From Methanosarcina siciliae T4/M (GTDB lineage Archaea; Halobacteriota; Methanosarcinia; Methanosarcinales; Methanosarcinaceae), in contig NZ_CP009506.1 of the NCBI RefSeq assembly GCF_000970085.1, positions 2,914,001-2,978,000 on the forward strand: a stretch of DNA of 64,000 bases, written 5' to 3'. Position 1 is the first letter of the stretch; every line of letters starts with the position of its first letter. A model generated the notes under the pieces. That model saw only the letters and a list, made by a program, of their open reading frames with translations, did no database searches and was not told the DNA's origin. Positions 33,101 through 41,421 of this stretch are shown here, in pieces. The position numbers and the translations under genes were made by a program.

Positions 33101-34434
33101 CGATCGGTAATGTCAGTGAGCATGCCCAGGGAACCTGTAAACTCGCCTACCTTATTGAAAAGGGCTTTAGCATTTATAAGTGTCCATACGGGCGAGCCAT
33201 CCTTACATATTAATTTAAGTTCATAGACTTCATTGATACCCTGCCGCCTCTTTTCCATATTCAGGTTGAGGATAGCCCTACCTTCTTCATCGACAAAATC
33301 CCATAAAGATCTGCCAATCATTTCTTCCAGACTGTATCCTAACATCTCCGATGTTTTCTTATTAGAGTAGGCAATCCTGGCCTCAGAGTCAATTATAAAT
33401 ATGCCTTCATTGGCGGTTTCCACGATATTGCGGTATTTTTCTTCGCTCTCTTTAAGCCTCTCTTCAACTTTTTTGCGTTCGTTGATATCACGGGCAACAT
33501 AAATACTTCCAATGAGTTTTCCTTCAGAATCATGTAGTGGCGAGGCGCTTATCGCGAAATAACCCCCAAGGCAATTCTCGCAAACCTCTGCGGTATGCTC
33601 AACTCCGTTCTTAAGCAAATGCCGGTGCGGGCAAAAAGAGGGGGGCTCATCTGTTCCGTGAATAACGCGATAGCAGGTTAACCCTGCGCATTCTTCCGAT
33701 GTCACCCCCAATTTTGCCTTCATGGCTCTGTTTGCACGGATAACTCTGTATTTTTCGTCGATTATGGCTATCAGGTCCGGCACGGCATCAAAGGTATATT
33801 CCCAATTTTTTGCAGCTTGAATAGCTTCTTTTTCCGCCCTTTTCCTTCCGGAATTTTCTATCCGCTCCCATTTTCCTTCTCTTTTGATCAAAGCGAATTG
33901 ATGGTTTGAGACTACATCAATAACCTCGTCCGTGCTGCACATATCGAGATAATACGGGCACAGAGCTATCACATGGCGTTTGTCGATAATAGTGTCCACT
34001 TTATTTTCATAATCAATAAATCCGTTCCAGCCTTCTTTTTCCAGCCAGCGATTGTCCCCTGCAGCCCTCAGTCCATCATAACCCCTTGCCAGAGCCTGAT
34101 CGATTTTTTCAACCCAGCTGTTTACGACTCTCTCCGGGTTGAAAATACCTTCCTTCAGATATCCACGAGTGTAAGGGACGATTTCGATTTGCCCTTTCTC
34201 CAGGTAAACATCGATATCAGGAACAGCTCTTTTCATTGCTGCTTTTGCCTCTTTTACTTCCAGAGGTTGTGAAATAATCCACACACAAAGCTCGTTATTT
34301 TCCAGCCCTGCTTTGAAGTAAGGAACCATTATGTCCATCACATCTTCTTGTGTGTGATAAAATTGACAGAAATGTGTTCCCCAGGGTACATCTCCAATAA
34401 TATCAATACCGGAATTTCTCAGTTTTTCTCTCAT
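30148..34434 (-). CDS. Multi-PAS sensor histidine kinase with MEDS and PocR domains
   Basis: A 1428-residue soluble kinase. Order: MEDS domain at about 10-170 (VPWGTHFCQFYHTQEDVMDI), two PAS domains at about 215-455 (the first with CPHRH and CENC), a PocR ligand domain at about 465-635 with CKHC, four more PAS domains at about 680-1205 split by a coiled coil, then HisKA_2 with phosphoacceptor His1215 or His1216 (EIHHRIKNNLQVISSLL). The ATPase domain follows, with N box INELVSNSLKHA and DNGGGIPENF. No membrane span is seen. MEDS and PocR are sensor domains known from methanogen and methylotroph regulators and may sense a C1-related ligand. GGAG lies eight bases before the ATG. No response regulator is adjacent. 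Confidence 0.93.
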   Translation of the reverse strand: MREKLRNSGIDIIGDVPWGTHFCQFYHTQEDVMDIMVPYFKAGLENNELCVWIISQPLEVKEAKAAMKRAVPDIDVYLEKGQIEIVPYTRGYLKEGIFNPERVVNSWVEKIDQALARGYDGLRAAGDNRWLEKEGWNGFIDYENKVDTIIDKRHVIALCPYYLDMCSTDEVIDVVSNHQFALIKREGKWERIENSGRKRAEKEAIQAAKNWEYTFDAVPDLIAIIDEKYRVIRANRAMKAKLGVTSEECAGLTCYRVIHGTDEPPSFCPHRHLLKNGVEHTAEVCENCLGGYFAISASPLHDSEGKLIGSIYVARDINERKKVEERLKESEEKYRNIVETANEGIFIIDSEARIAYSNKKTSEMLGYSLEEMIGRSLWDFVDEEGRAILNLNMEKRRQGINEVYELKLICKDGSPVWTLINAKALFNKVGEFTGSLGMLTDITDRKRAEEALRQSEQRVRLKLESILSPSREIGNLELADIIDTQAIQSLMDDFYTLAHIPMSLIDLKGNVLAGVGWQDICTEFHRVHLETCKHCVESDTKLSGGVSPGEFKLYRCKNNMWDIATPIMVGGQHVGNIFSGQFFFEDEPLDYELFRAQARKYGFNEEEYIAALEKVPRLSREAVDTGMAFFMKLANMFSKLSYSNAKLARSLAERDTLVDALRESEKREQARSDELEAVLDAVPVAVFITHDPQVRQITGNRLSYEWLRVPVGTNFSKSAPEGERPEMFELFKDGREIPPENMPSQMAAAGKEVNNCELDIVSADGEIRHVLGNARPLLDEQGKPRGSVSAFIDITERKKAEKTLKKAHENLEEKVKERTAELEEAYNSLMEEERRLSEAQKIAHIGNWEWDIATDKAYWSEEMNRIFGRGPQESAPLYSEFLSYVHPEDRRDMDNAHKNALNGKSFNIEFRIVLANEEERTVHMQSRFIFNEKNIPVRLKGIVQDITERKEAEEKIRILADVVESSNDAIVTESLEGIITSWNKGAEQIYGYPAEEILGKNVSILETDNLKGEINQFIGEIKQGEKIKNYETLRLKKDGSTINVSLTLSPVFDSSGKLVAISAITRNITESKQAEEALRESEARLRRFYESNILGVFYYNLDGSVIDANNKLLEIVGYTREDLQAGWVNWNKMTPPEYRHLDEHAAAELKAAGVNTPYEKEYIRKDGSRVPVIVGVATFDEACNEGVAFVLDITERKKAEEALANIEIARKKEIHHRIKNNLQVISSLLDLQAEKFGNREFVTNSEVMEAFRESQDRVISMALIHEELHKSEGLDTLNFSPYIEELTENLIQTYRLGNVNISLNMGLEENIFLDMDTAVPLGIIINELVSNSLKHAFIGRDKGEIRIRLLREKNDEHKKEGNRSTSFILTVSDNGGGIPENFDIEDFDSLGLQLVTYLVDQLDGELELKRDNGTEFTIRFTVTEYDQA

Positions 34435-35004
34435 TCCGTATTTCTCCAGGTTTGAGGATATGATGGCAAAAACTCATTGCTTCCAGATGTTCGGTTCTAT
34501 CTTTTCATACTTCCTAACTTCTATCGACCGGATCCCGCTCTTTACAGGTCACTAGAAGATTTTTACAGCAATATTCAATTGCCTTAAGGAAAGTAGATTC
34601 TATAATCTCTTTTCAACCAGACCAGCGAGTTGTATGGAAGAATTTTCGTTTACTCCTGGGTAATTAATTTATTGATTTTGTAGCAACTACTGTATTACAT
34701 TATTGCAAAAAGCCTGTCTTTTCGTGCTTTAGCTAAAGTTGCAAGCTTTGTTTTATCTCTAATATTCATATTAGCTCATCCCAAAACCAATTTTATTCCC
34801 ATATCAATAAGAGTTTCAGAACTATTTTCCTGATCATAACCTCGATTGATTATTCAAAGTTCAAGGTTTAGGGATGTAATTTTGAGTTTTGGGATCGTCT
34901 CTCTAAGTATCAGATTATATTATCAAAGTATTTGCAACTACTTATTATTTAAGTCTTATATATAATTGTAATTATTAAAAATATTAATTTATATTTCTCG
35001 CATA
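34435..35004. other. Intergenic region containing a MITE
   Basis: No gene is seen. The MITE at 34774-34900 occupies the middle. The rest is AT-rich and includes the promoter region of the sensor kinase. Confidence 0.5.
34774..34900 (-). mobile_element. MITE-like element, second copy
   Basis: About 127 bp, homologous in the opposite orientation to the element at 7385-7514. Shared blocks include TTTTCCTGATC and TTTTGAGTTTTGGGATC near one end and ATCCCAAAA at the other. Terminal repeats are imperfect, and I cannot define a target duplication. Confidence 0.65.
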
Positions 35005-35360
35005 TCAGAACTTCCACCAAAGAATCAGTGACAGAAGGAATAGCTGAATTATCTCGCCTGACTCGTAAAAACTGTATATACTGTTGGAACTATCCGAAAT
35101 ACCAAGTTCTTTTTCCAGAAATACCTTGATGCCTGCGTTTTTTGCAACTCCGCCCACGAAAGCCACGTTTTGTTTTAACCCGACCTGCCGGACCATAACC
35201 GCAATCCTTCTGGCGATACTTTCAATGAGCCTGCTGCTATATCTTCTTTTTTAAATCCTCTAGCCCGGAGATATACAACCTCGGACTCGGCAAACACAAA
35301 CGAAGGAATTTTTGATATGAAATGGGAATGAGCGATAACATCTGGCAGTTTCCTCTTCAT
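35005..35360 (-). pseudogene. Fragment of a BadF/HgdC-type activase ATPase
   Basis: Two overlapping minus-strand frames join into one recognisable fragment. 35360-35175 gives FVFAESEVVYLRARGFKKED and IAAG. After a one-base shift the other frame gives LIESIARRIAVMVRQVGLKQ, then NVAFVGGVAKNAGIKVFLEK and ELG. This is the C-terminal half of the ASKHA-fold activators of 2-hydroxyacyl-CoA dehydratases and related enzymes. The N-terminal ATP-binding and Fe-S half is absent and the final segment is replaced by unrelated sequence. The gene is dead by truncation plus frameshift. Confidence 0.75.
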
Positions 35361-35375
35361 TAACTGATTTTCATT

Positions 35376-36311
35376 TTAAAATACCATCAAAATGACTCCC
35401 GTAATCCCCAGCATAACAAAGATTCTGAGGGTCTGGGAAATCAGAATCGTTTTCATCCCTATTTTTGGCCCGAAAATCCCAACGTAATGCGGGATATAAA
35501 TTCTCAGTGTCCCGAGGCTTGTAACGATATTGCCTACTAAGAGGACGATTATGACTTCGATTCCGCTTAAGATTCCCTGTTCCATGAGGTTTGATGCAAG
35601 CGTGTAGGCTGCAAGGTGGCTTGCAAAAAGGGCTGCAATTACCGGGAGCCCTTCCACAGGTACAGGGAGGTATTCCGAGATCGGTTCGAGATATGAGCCA
35701 AGAGTATCAAAGACTCCCAGGTCCGTCAGAATAAAAACCAGGACGGTTACCGGGATCATCACTTTGAAAATCCTGATAAGGGTTTTCTTCGAAGTCCCGA
35801 GACTTTCTTTTAAAGCTGTTTTTAATACCGGAGGTTCTTTTTTTTCAAAGTCTTCAAAACGCACTTCTTTTTCTTCAAGCAGGAAATGCCCGACAATAAG
35901 GACTATCAGGGTTTTTATAAATCCTACAAGGGTTATCAGGCCCACGTAAATGATTCCCGTTGTCCCAAGCAGAGGTACGAGTATAGGGAGCAGGGTCTTC
36001 CAGTGCATGACAATTGCAGGAAAAGAGTTCAAAACAGAAGCTATGATCAGTTCATCTTCCTTTATGATTCCTCCGTCATACATACTTTTAAGTGAAGCAT
36101 TGGCTGAGGATGTGGATGCAAAAGCCGTAAGGAAACCCACTCCGCATTCTTTTCTGAGATGAGCGTAATTTGTAATCGGTCTAACCAGAAAATCAAATTT
36201 ATAAAACCAGCCGAGGCTTACCAGAAGTTCGGCAAGGACAACTCCAATGATTATTGAGGGACCTGTTTTTAAAAGGTACTCAGCCGAGTGTATGAGGGAG
36301 GCAGGTAACAT
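35376..36311 (-). CDS. Gate-domain (nucleoside recognition) membrane protein
   Basis: A 311-residue integral membrane protein with about eight spans. It has two Gate-type halves related to SpmA/SpmB and nucleoside transporters: CGVGFLTAFASTSSANASLK near 56-75, and LFASHLAAYTLASNLMEQGI near 227-246. A charged loop sits between them (EEKEVRFEDFEKKEPPVLKT). Its function is not established; it may move or sense a small solute. It stands alone, with the dead activase fragment beyond its 3' end. Confidence 0.82.
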   Translation of the reverse strand: MLPASLIHSAEYLLKTGPSIIIGVVLAELLVSLGWFYKFDFLVRPITNYAHLRKECGVGFLTAFASTSSANASLKSMYDGGIIKEDELIIASVLNSFPAIVMHWKTLLPILVPLLGTTGIIYVGLITLVGFIKTLIVLIVGHFLLEEKEVRFEDFEKKEPPVLKTALKESLGTSKKTLIRIFKVMIPVTVLVFILTDLGVFDTLGSYLEPISEYLPVPVEGLPVIAALFASHLAAYTLASNLMEQGILSGIEVIIVLLVGNIVTSLGTLRIYIPHYVGIFGPKIGMKTILISQTLRIFVMLGITGVILMVF

Positions 36312-36426
36312 TCAGTGGTATTGAAGGACTAAAGTTTATTAATTTATCTAATATAATTCATAATTTTCTTTTTCAAGATGAAACAGGATAGTTAATTTTT
36401 TCCGGGTTTTCAAAAGCAAAGAACGG

Positions 36427-36500
36427 TATGCTTCAAAGTATGCTCAAAATTATGCTTCAAAGTATGCTCAAAATTATGTTTCAATGTCTATTTCAATGTC
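36427..36500 (+). repeat. Short tandem repeat upstream of the UbiB-like gene
   Basis: Two and a half copies of a 24 bp unit (TATGCTTCAAAGTATGCTCA plus AAAT) followed by TTTCAATGTC repeats. It lies 50-120 bases before the start codon at 36547 and may affect spacing of regulatory sites. Confidence 0.6.
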
Positions 36501-36546
36501 TGTCCCAAGAAACTATATTAAATAATAGTAGCTAATCCCTGAAGGA

Positions 36547-38202
36547 ATGCTGGGGAAAATAAAGCGCTATTTTGAGGTTACAAGGGTCATTTTGAAGTAC
36601 GGCCTTATTCAGGAACTCTACCGGGAACTGCGTACCGATTATATCTCGAATCCCGAATGTACCTGTACTTTTGATCTCGAAAACAGGCAGACAGCAGTAA
36701 AACTAAGGCAGGCTTTCGAAGAGCTAGGGCCTACTTTTATCAAAATGGGGCAGACCATGAGCAAGCGGCCTGACCTCGTGCCCCAGCCTTTTGTCATTGA
36801 AATGGCAAACCTCCAGGACAAAGTTAAGCCTTTGCCTTTTGAGGAAATGGCTGAATCTCTTGACCTGGCCTGCATTTGTGAGTATCTCTCTCCCGAGGAC
36901 AGGAACAGGAAAAAAACTGAAGAGGAACTGAAGGCTTCAAGGAAGAGAAGAGCTAAAGCTTTCATTGAAATTTTCGATAGTTTTGATACAAATCCTATTG
37001 CCTCCGGTTCGATTGCACAGGTTTACAGGGGCGTCAGCGAAGGCAAGCCGGTGGCTGTCAAGATTCTTCGTCCGAACCTCATTGATATTATAAATATTGA
37101 CCTTTCGATCCTTGATGATTTCAAACCTGTGGTTAAAAAGGTTTTCAAGGTAGGTAATAAATTCGATTTTGACGCTTTTTTACGGGAAATCCGGGAGATG
37201 CTTACCCGGGAAGTTGACCTAAGGATTGAAGCAGTCAGTATGAGGCGTTTTGAGGACAATTTTAAGAATGTAAAAAATGTTGCCGTGCCGAAAATCTATC
37301 CCGAATACTGTTCAGCCAACGTCCTTACAATGGAATTCATTCAGGGGACCCAGATAAAGGACATCATTGGCATGCCTGTGCCCCAGAGCAAAAAATCGGA
37401 ATATACGCGCACGATTACCAAAAGCTACCTTAAACAGGTCTATATCGATGGCTTTTACCATGCAGACCCTCACGGCGGCAATATGCTGGTTGAGGAGGAC
37501 GACACCATTGCCTTCATTGATTTCGGGGCTGTAGACAGTATCGACGACGAGCTCAAAAAGAATATGCTTGAGTTTTACTACGCTATCAATAACAGGGATG
37601 TTGAAGGTGCAACCCAGGGTTTCCTCAGGATAGGGGATGCGGACCCCAGGGACGTGGATGTCCGCAGGCTCAGGAAGGATATGGACGACCTTATTGCAAA
37701 TCAGAACTATGGGCTTGAAGGCAGGCAGAGCGACAACTACGCTAAACTCGGCCTGAAGTATGATATCCGGCTTCCCGGAGAATTTTCAACCCTGCAGCGT
37801 GCGATCCTGCTTATCGAAGGGGTCTGTCTTGAACTTGACCCCCGGTACAACATTAAAACCATCGCAATCCCTGTCCTTATGGATGCCTACAAGAAACTCA
37901 ATTCCTCCAGGGGAACTGCTCTGCATATCGAATTTTCCACTGAGCCCGTAGATGAAAAAGCTGAATTGAGGGCTGCAATCAGGGAAGTTGCTGACAAAAT
38001 GGAAGACATAGGGGACAGGTTCCTCGAAGGGAAGCAAAAAGAAAGCAAGCGCAGTATTTTCTCAACGGAGTTTTTCCTTGCTGTTCTGCTCATTGTCTCG
38101 ACATATATCCTGTTAAACGGCGATGCTTTTTTTTGGGTAGGGTTTTTTGGGTTTGGGGGAGCGGTCCTGATAGCTCTCATTATTTCATTGCGCAGAAAAT
38201 GA
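36547..38202 (+). CDS. ABC1/UbiB-family atypical kinase
   Basis: A 551-residue protein-kinase-like ATPase. Family markers are the KxGQ motif FIKMGQTMSKRPDLVP at about 64-79, the A-rich loop ASGSIAQVYRG, VAVKILRP carrying the invariant Lys, the catalytic FYHADPHGGNML and the metal-binding FIDFGAVDS. Two C-terminal membrane spans (FFLAVLLIVSTYILL and a second) anchor it. Bacterial and eukaryotic members support quinone or lipid metabolism; methanosarcinas use methanophenazine, so a role in isoprenoid lipid or methanophenazine handling is possible (inference). The start follows AAGGA closely. Confidence 0.9.
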   Translation: MLGKIKRYFEVTRVILKYGLIQELYRELRTDYISNPECTCTFDLENRQTAVKLRQAFEELGPTFIKMGQTMSKRPDLVPQPFVIEMANLQDKVKPLPFEEMAESLDLACICEYLSPEDRNRKKTEEELKASRKRRAKAFIEIFDSFDTNPIASGSIAQVYRGVSEGKPVAVKILRPNLIDIINIDLSILDDFKPVVKKVFKVGNKFDFDAFLREIREMLTREVDLRIEAVSMRRFEDNFKNVKNVAVPKIYPEYCSANVLTMEFIQGTQIKDIIGMPVPQSKKSEYTRTITKSYLKQVYIDGFYHADPHGGNMLVEEDDTIAFIDFGAVDSIDDELKKNMLEFYYAINNRDVEGATQGFLRIGDADPRDVDVRRLRKDMDDLIANQNYGLEGRQSDNYAKLGLKYDIRLPGEFSTLQRAILLIEGVCLELDPRYNIKTIAIPVLMDAYKKLNSSRGTALHIEFSTEPVDEKAELRAAIREVADKMEDIGDRFLEGKQKESKRSIFSTEFFLAVLLIVSTYILLNGDAFFWVGFFGFGGAVLIALIISLRRK

Positions 38203-38367
38203 AGTATGCGCAGGGAATGAAGCGGAAAGTTAACTCTCCAATACAAAAGTTCTAATAAACTGGAATTAAAATAATACTGTACAGAATAATAATTGCTATA
38301 TCGGTTCTGCTCTATAAATTTCGGTAAAACCGGGCGAGTCAAAATTGGGATCTATACAGGGAAGGGG

Positions 38368-38583
38368 GTGTTTTCTCTGGTACAGGAAACCATAAAAATT
38401 GAAGGTATGGAATGCGATCATTGTGTAATGAGAGTGGGGAGAGCTATTGCTTCCGTGGAGGGGGTAGTGGAGGTTGATGTGAGTCTGGAAAAAAAGGAAG
38501 CAATTGTGGACTTTGAGGACGACAGGACAGACTCCGGAAAAATAAGGGATGCAATCCGGGATGTCGGGTACGAGCCCTTATGA
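38368..38583 (+). CDS. HMA-domain metal-binding protein (copper-chaperone-like)
   Basis: A protein of about 72 residues made of one heavy-metal-associated domain with GMECDHCVMRVGRAI, whose CxxC pair binds Cu(I) or a similar metal, and the usual beta-alpha-beta ending DAIRDVGYEPL. The frame is open back to 38293, but that part looks unlike the family. I place the start at the GTG at 38368 with a G-rich stretch before it; this is uncertain. Such chaperones deliver metal to P-type ATPases, and no ATPase gene is next to it. Confidence 0.8.
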   Translation: MFSLVQETIKIEGMECDHCVMRVGRAIASVEGVVEVDVSLEKKEAIVDFEDDRTDSGKIRDAIRDVGYEPL

Positions 38584-38743
38584 TCCAGTTTTTTATGTTG
38601 ATCTATATTTTTCTGTTTGGCTTTGGGTCTTCTGTCGTATTGATAATTAAGCGGTAGGTCTTTGCGCGCCTAAGTTTATATATAAAAATGCATAAATAAT
38701 ATTTCCAATGACTATTCGGATAGTGGTTTAAATAGACGGATTT

Positions 38744-38971
38744 ATGGACAATTACGGTTACGGCATGATGGGGTATGGAGGTGTGTTTTTCGGGCTTCTT
38801 TTCTGGATTCTTTTAATTGTAGTAGCTTATCTGCTAATCAAATGGCTTGTTGAACAGAACAAAACCCGCGGTGGTGAAGAGAAGTCTGCGCTGGATATTG
38901 CGAAGGAAAGGTATGCTAAAGGCGAAATTACTGAAGAAGAATTTGAAGAAATGAAAAAGCGCCTAATATAA
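38744..38971 (+). CDS. SHOCT-domain small membrane protein
   Basis: A 75-residue protein with one membrane helix at about 14-34 (FFGLLFWILLIVVAYLLIKW) and a C-terminal SHOCT motif (LDIAKERYAKGEITEEEFEE, then MKKRLI). SHOCT proteins are small membrane-linked modules, often of unknown role and thought to aid oligomer assembly. A Gly/Tyr/Met-rich start (NYGYGMMGYGG) is typical. An AT-rich TATA-like TTTATATATAAAAATG lies about 75 bases upstream. Confidence 0.85.
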   Translation: MDNYGYGMMGYGGVFFGLLFWILLIVVAYLLIKWLVEQNKTRGGEEKSALDIAKERYAKGEITEEEFEEMKKRLI

Positions 38972-39025
38972 GACGAAAACGTGGATATCATACACGAAAG
39001 CTATAGAGCAAAAGATTCAATTAGA

Positions 39026-39321
39026 CTATGGAAACAGCACCAACTTCAGGCCCAATAAAAGTATGAATACTGCTTGAAGGTCTGGTTGAAGGTGATGACA
39101 AGAACATAAACCAGGAGGAACAACCCTAAAGCTCTTGAAAGGATCTCCTGGGAGATTCTCAAAGACAAAGATGATCCTATGAAACTTGTGACGATACCCG
39201 GAAGGTCGAAGGCGAGGAAAAGCTTCCATTTTATACCTTTCCGGAATAAAAGCATTTTCCAGATATCGTTAAACCGGTGAATTATGTCCACCGGAAGAAC
39301 GTAATAATCTTCTTTTTTCAT
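39026..39321 (-). pseudogene. Fragment of a TSUP/TauE-SafE permease
   Basis: A 91-residue minus-strand frame contains KWKLFLAFDLPGIVTSFIGS and LSLRISQEILSRALGLFLLV, the pattern of one half of TSUP (TauE/SafE) membrane permeases. The frame ends early at 39046, and a second frame reads on to LLLGLKLVLFP. Normal family members are about 250 residues, so this is a truncated, frameshifted remnant. Its ATG overlaps the stop of a small upstream frame (39318-39482). Confidence 0.5.
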
Positions 39322-39482
39322 AAATTGAGCAGGTATGGATAGGGTCCAATTTTTTTATTATCTTCTTTCATCTCTGTTACAAATTCGCTTCTGATGTCAC
39401 TCCAGTTATCTTTGTCTGCCATTATGTAGTAATCCATATCGGAATAATTAGTGTCATATGTTAGCCTATAGTTCCGGGTCAT
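39318..39482 (-). CDS. Possible 54-residue protein upstream of the permease fragment
   Basis: A small minus-strand frame, MTRNYRLTYDTNYSDMDYYI and onward to GPYPYLLNL, ends in an ATGA overlap with the permease fragment. The overlap suggests translational coupling in an ancestral operon. No family is recognised, there is no clear ribosome-binding site, and it may be part of the same decayed locus. Confidence 0.35.
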   Translation of the reverse strand: MTRNYRLTYDTNYSDMDYYIMADKDNWSDIRSEFVTEMKEDNKKIGPYPYLLNL

Positions 39483-39821
39483 GTGTTATTTCTTTCATTT
39501 TGAGTTTTCCCTGTGGACTCTTATAGTTGGATAATTTCGGGACAAAACATGTTTTTCCTTCTGACAATCGCTTAAAAATGAAACAAAATTAGGAAATATT
39601 TATGTATTTTATTACTTGCACTCCGGGATATTTGCACGCCATCTCTGGAGGTTATTCAAGGAGCAAAGGAACTTTTTTGTCCGTGACTCCACTCTTCTTC
39701 TGCTGTAAGAATCATTTATTTAAGGATAAGGGTAATTAGCAAACAGACAGATAATTATTGCAGTTAACAAATCCAGTAACTGGCTGAGATCTTTCTTTAA
39801 GTTTGCTGTGAGGGGAAAAGG
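39483..39821. other. AT-rich intergenic region before the disulfide reductase
   Basis: No open frame or RNA is supported. It should hold the promoter for the gene at 39822. Confidence 0.4.
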
Positions 39822-41252
39822 ATGAAAAATTACGACCTGATTGTAATAGGTACGGGTTCCGGGATGAACTATGTGAACTCTATCATCGATTCGAATCCTG
39901 AAATGAAAATAGCCGTAATAGATAAAGACGAGCCCGGGGGGATCTGCCTGACAAGGGGATGTATTCCTTCAAAGCTTCTGCTCTATCCTGCGGAACTTGC
40001 CAGGGAACTTGAGACAGCTCCACTTTTCGGCATTAGGCTTGAGATAAAAGATATCGATTTCCGCATGATAATGGAAAGGATGCGCAGAAGGATAGGAAAG
40101 GACATCGATATGATCAGGGATGGTCTAAACGAAAACACCTACCTTGACTATTATCACGAAGCTGCCGAATTCATATCCCCGTATACCCTCAGGGTTGGAG
40201 AAGAAACCCTTCACTCCGAAATGATTTTCCTGTGCACGGGTTCAAGACCCGCAATCCCGCCGGTTAAAGGGCTTGAAGAAACCGGCTGCCTTACAAGCGA
40301 CACCGTTCTTGAACTCGAGAAATGCCCGAAAAGCCTTGCCATTCTCGGAGGAAGTTACATAGGAGCCGAGTACGGGCACTTTTTTTCAGCCATGGGAGCT
40401 GAAGTCACAGTCATAGGAAGAAACTCACACTTTCTCCCCCAGGAAGAACCCGAAATTTCCGAACTTGCCAGGATAAAGATGTCGGAATATATGAAGATCA
40501 TCACAAACCACGAAGCCATAGAGGTCAGAAAAGAAAGCAATGGGCAGAAAACCGTTATTGCAAAAGACAGGAACTCAGGAGAAGAAATAAAAGTTACCGC
40601 AGACGAAATTCTGGTTGCAACGGGCCGGGCTTCGAATACTGATATTCTCCATCCCGAAAAGGCAGGAATAGAGACCGATCACCAGGGCTGGATTATAGTT
40701 GACAGGTATCTTGAAACCTCCCAGCCAAACATCTGGGCTTTCGGGGACGCAAACGGAAAATACCTGCTCAAGCATGTGGGAAACTATGAATCGGGAATAG
40801 TTTACCTCAATGCGATCATGAAGGAAAAGGTAAAGGCAGACTACCATGCCGTACCACACGCCGTTTTTTCCTACCCTGAAATTGCAGGAGTCGGGATGTC
40901 AGAAAAGGAAGCTCTTGAGGAGTATGGGGAAAACAGGGTAGTTATCGGCTTTAAGCTCTTTGAAGATACGGCAAAGGGGTCTGCTATGGAAGCCAGGGGT
41001 TACTTCGTAAAAGTGATCCTGGACAGCCTGGAAGAGACAATCCTTGGCGCCCACATCATAGGACCCCATGCCTCGATACTTATCCACCAGATAATTCCTC
41101 TTATGTACGCGCCCTCAAGAAGTGAAAAGCCAATTATCCGCAGTATGGACATCCACCCGTCCCTCAGCGAAGTGGTCAAACGTGCCTTTCACTCCAGGTT
41201 TTCCCCTGAACACTACCACCATATAATGAAACATCTCGGGCTTGAGGACTGA
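39822..41252 (+). CDS. FAD-dependent disulfide oxidoreductase (dihydrolipoamide dehydrogenase-like)
   Basis: A 476-residue flavoprotein of the class I pyridine-nucleotide disulfide family. The FAD site GTGSGMNYVNS is at 10-20, the redox-active pair Cys42 and Cys47 is in GGICLTRGCIPSK, the NAD(P) site is ILGGSYIGAEYG, and the second FAD motif is IWAFGDANG. The C-terminus has HPSLSEVVKRAFH with the active His. Methanosarcinas lack the usual 2-oxoacid dehydrogenase complexes, so the substrate may be a low-molecular thiol disulfide or a metal ion, as in mycothione or mercuric reductases. GAGGGG lies before the ATG. It is monocistronic. Confidence 0.9.
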   Translation: MKNYDLIVIGTGSGMNYVNSIIDSNPEMKIAVIDKDEPGGICLTRGCIPSKLLLYPAELARELETAPLFGIRLEIKDIDFRMIMERMRRRIGKDIDMIRDGLNENTYLDYYHEAAEFISPYTLRVGEETLHSEMIFLCTGSRPAIPPVKGLEETGCLTSDTVLELEKCPKSLAILGGSYIGAEYGHFFSAMGAEVTVIGRNSHFLPQEEPEISELARIKMSEYMKIITNHEAIEVRKESNGQKTVIAKDRNSGEEIKVTADEILVATGRASNTDILHPEKAGIETDHQGWIIVDRYLETSQPNIWAFGDANGKYLLKHVGNYESGIVYLNAIMKEKVKADYHAVPHAVFSYPEIAGVGMSEKEALEEYGENRVVIGFKLFEDTAKGSAMEARGYFVKVILDSLEETILGAHIIGPHASILIHQIIPLMYAPSRSEKPIIRSMDIHPSLSEVVKRAFHSRFSPEHYHHIMKHLGLED

Positions 41253-41421
41253 AAAGGTCTGTTTGAAGGTTGAAAAAACCGTTGATAGGCGATAAAAAAT
41301 GAGAATTTTACTTACAGGGGCTAAATTGTAGATCAATCTGGCCCGTACAACCATATTCGCTTTATCAAACCTTTTTTCTTTCTTTTTTGCAGGGCCGCCA
41401 GGAAAGCTAACGGAGGCGACC

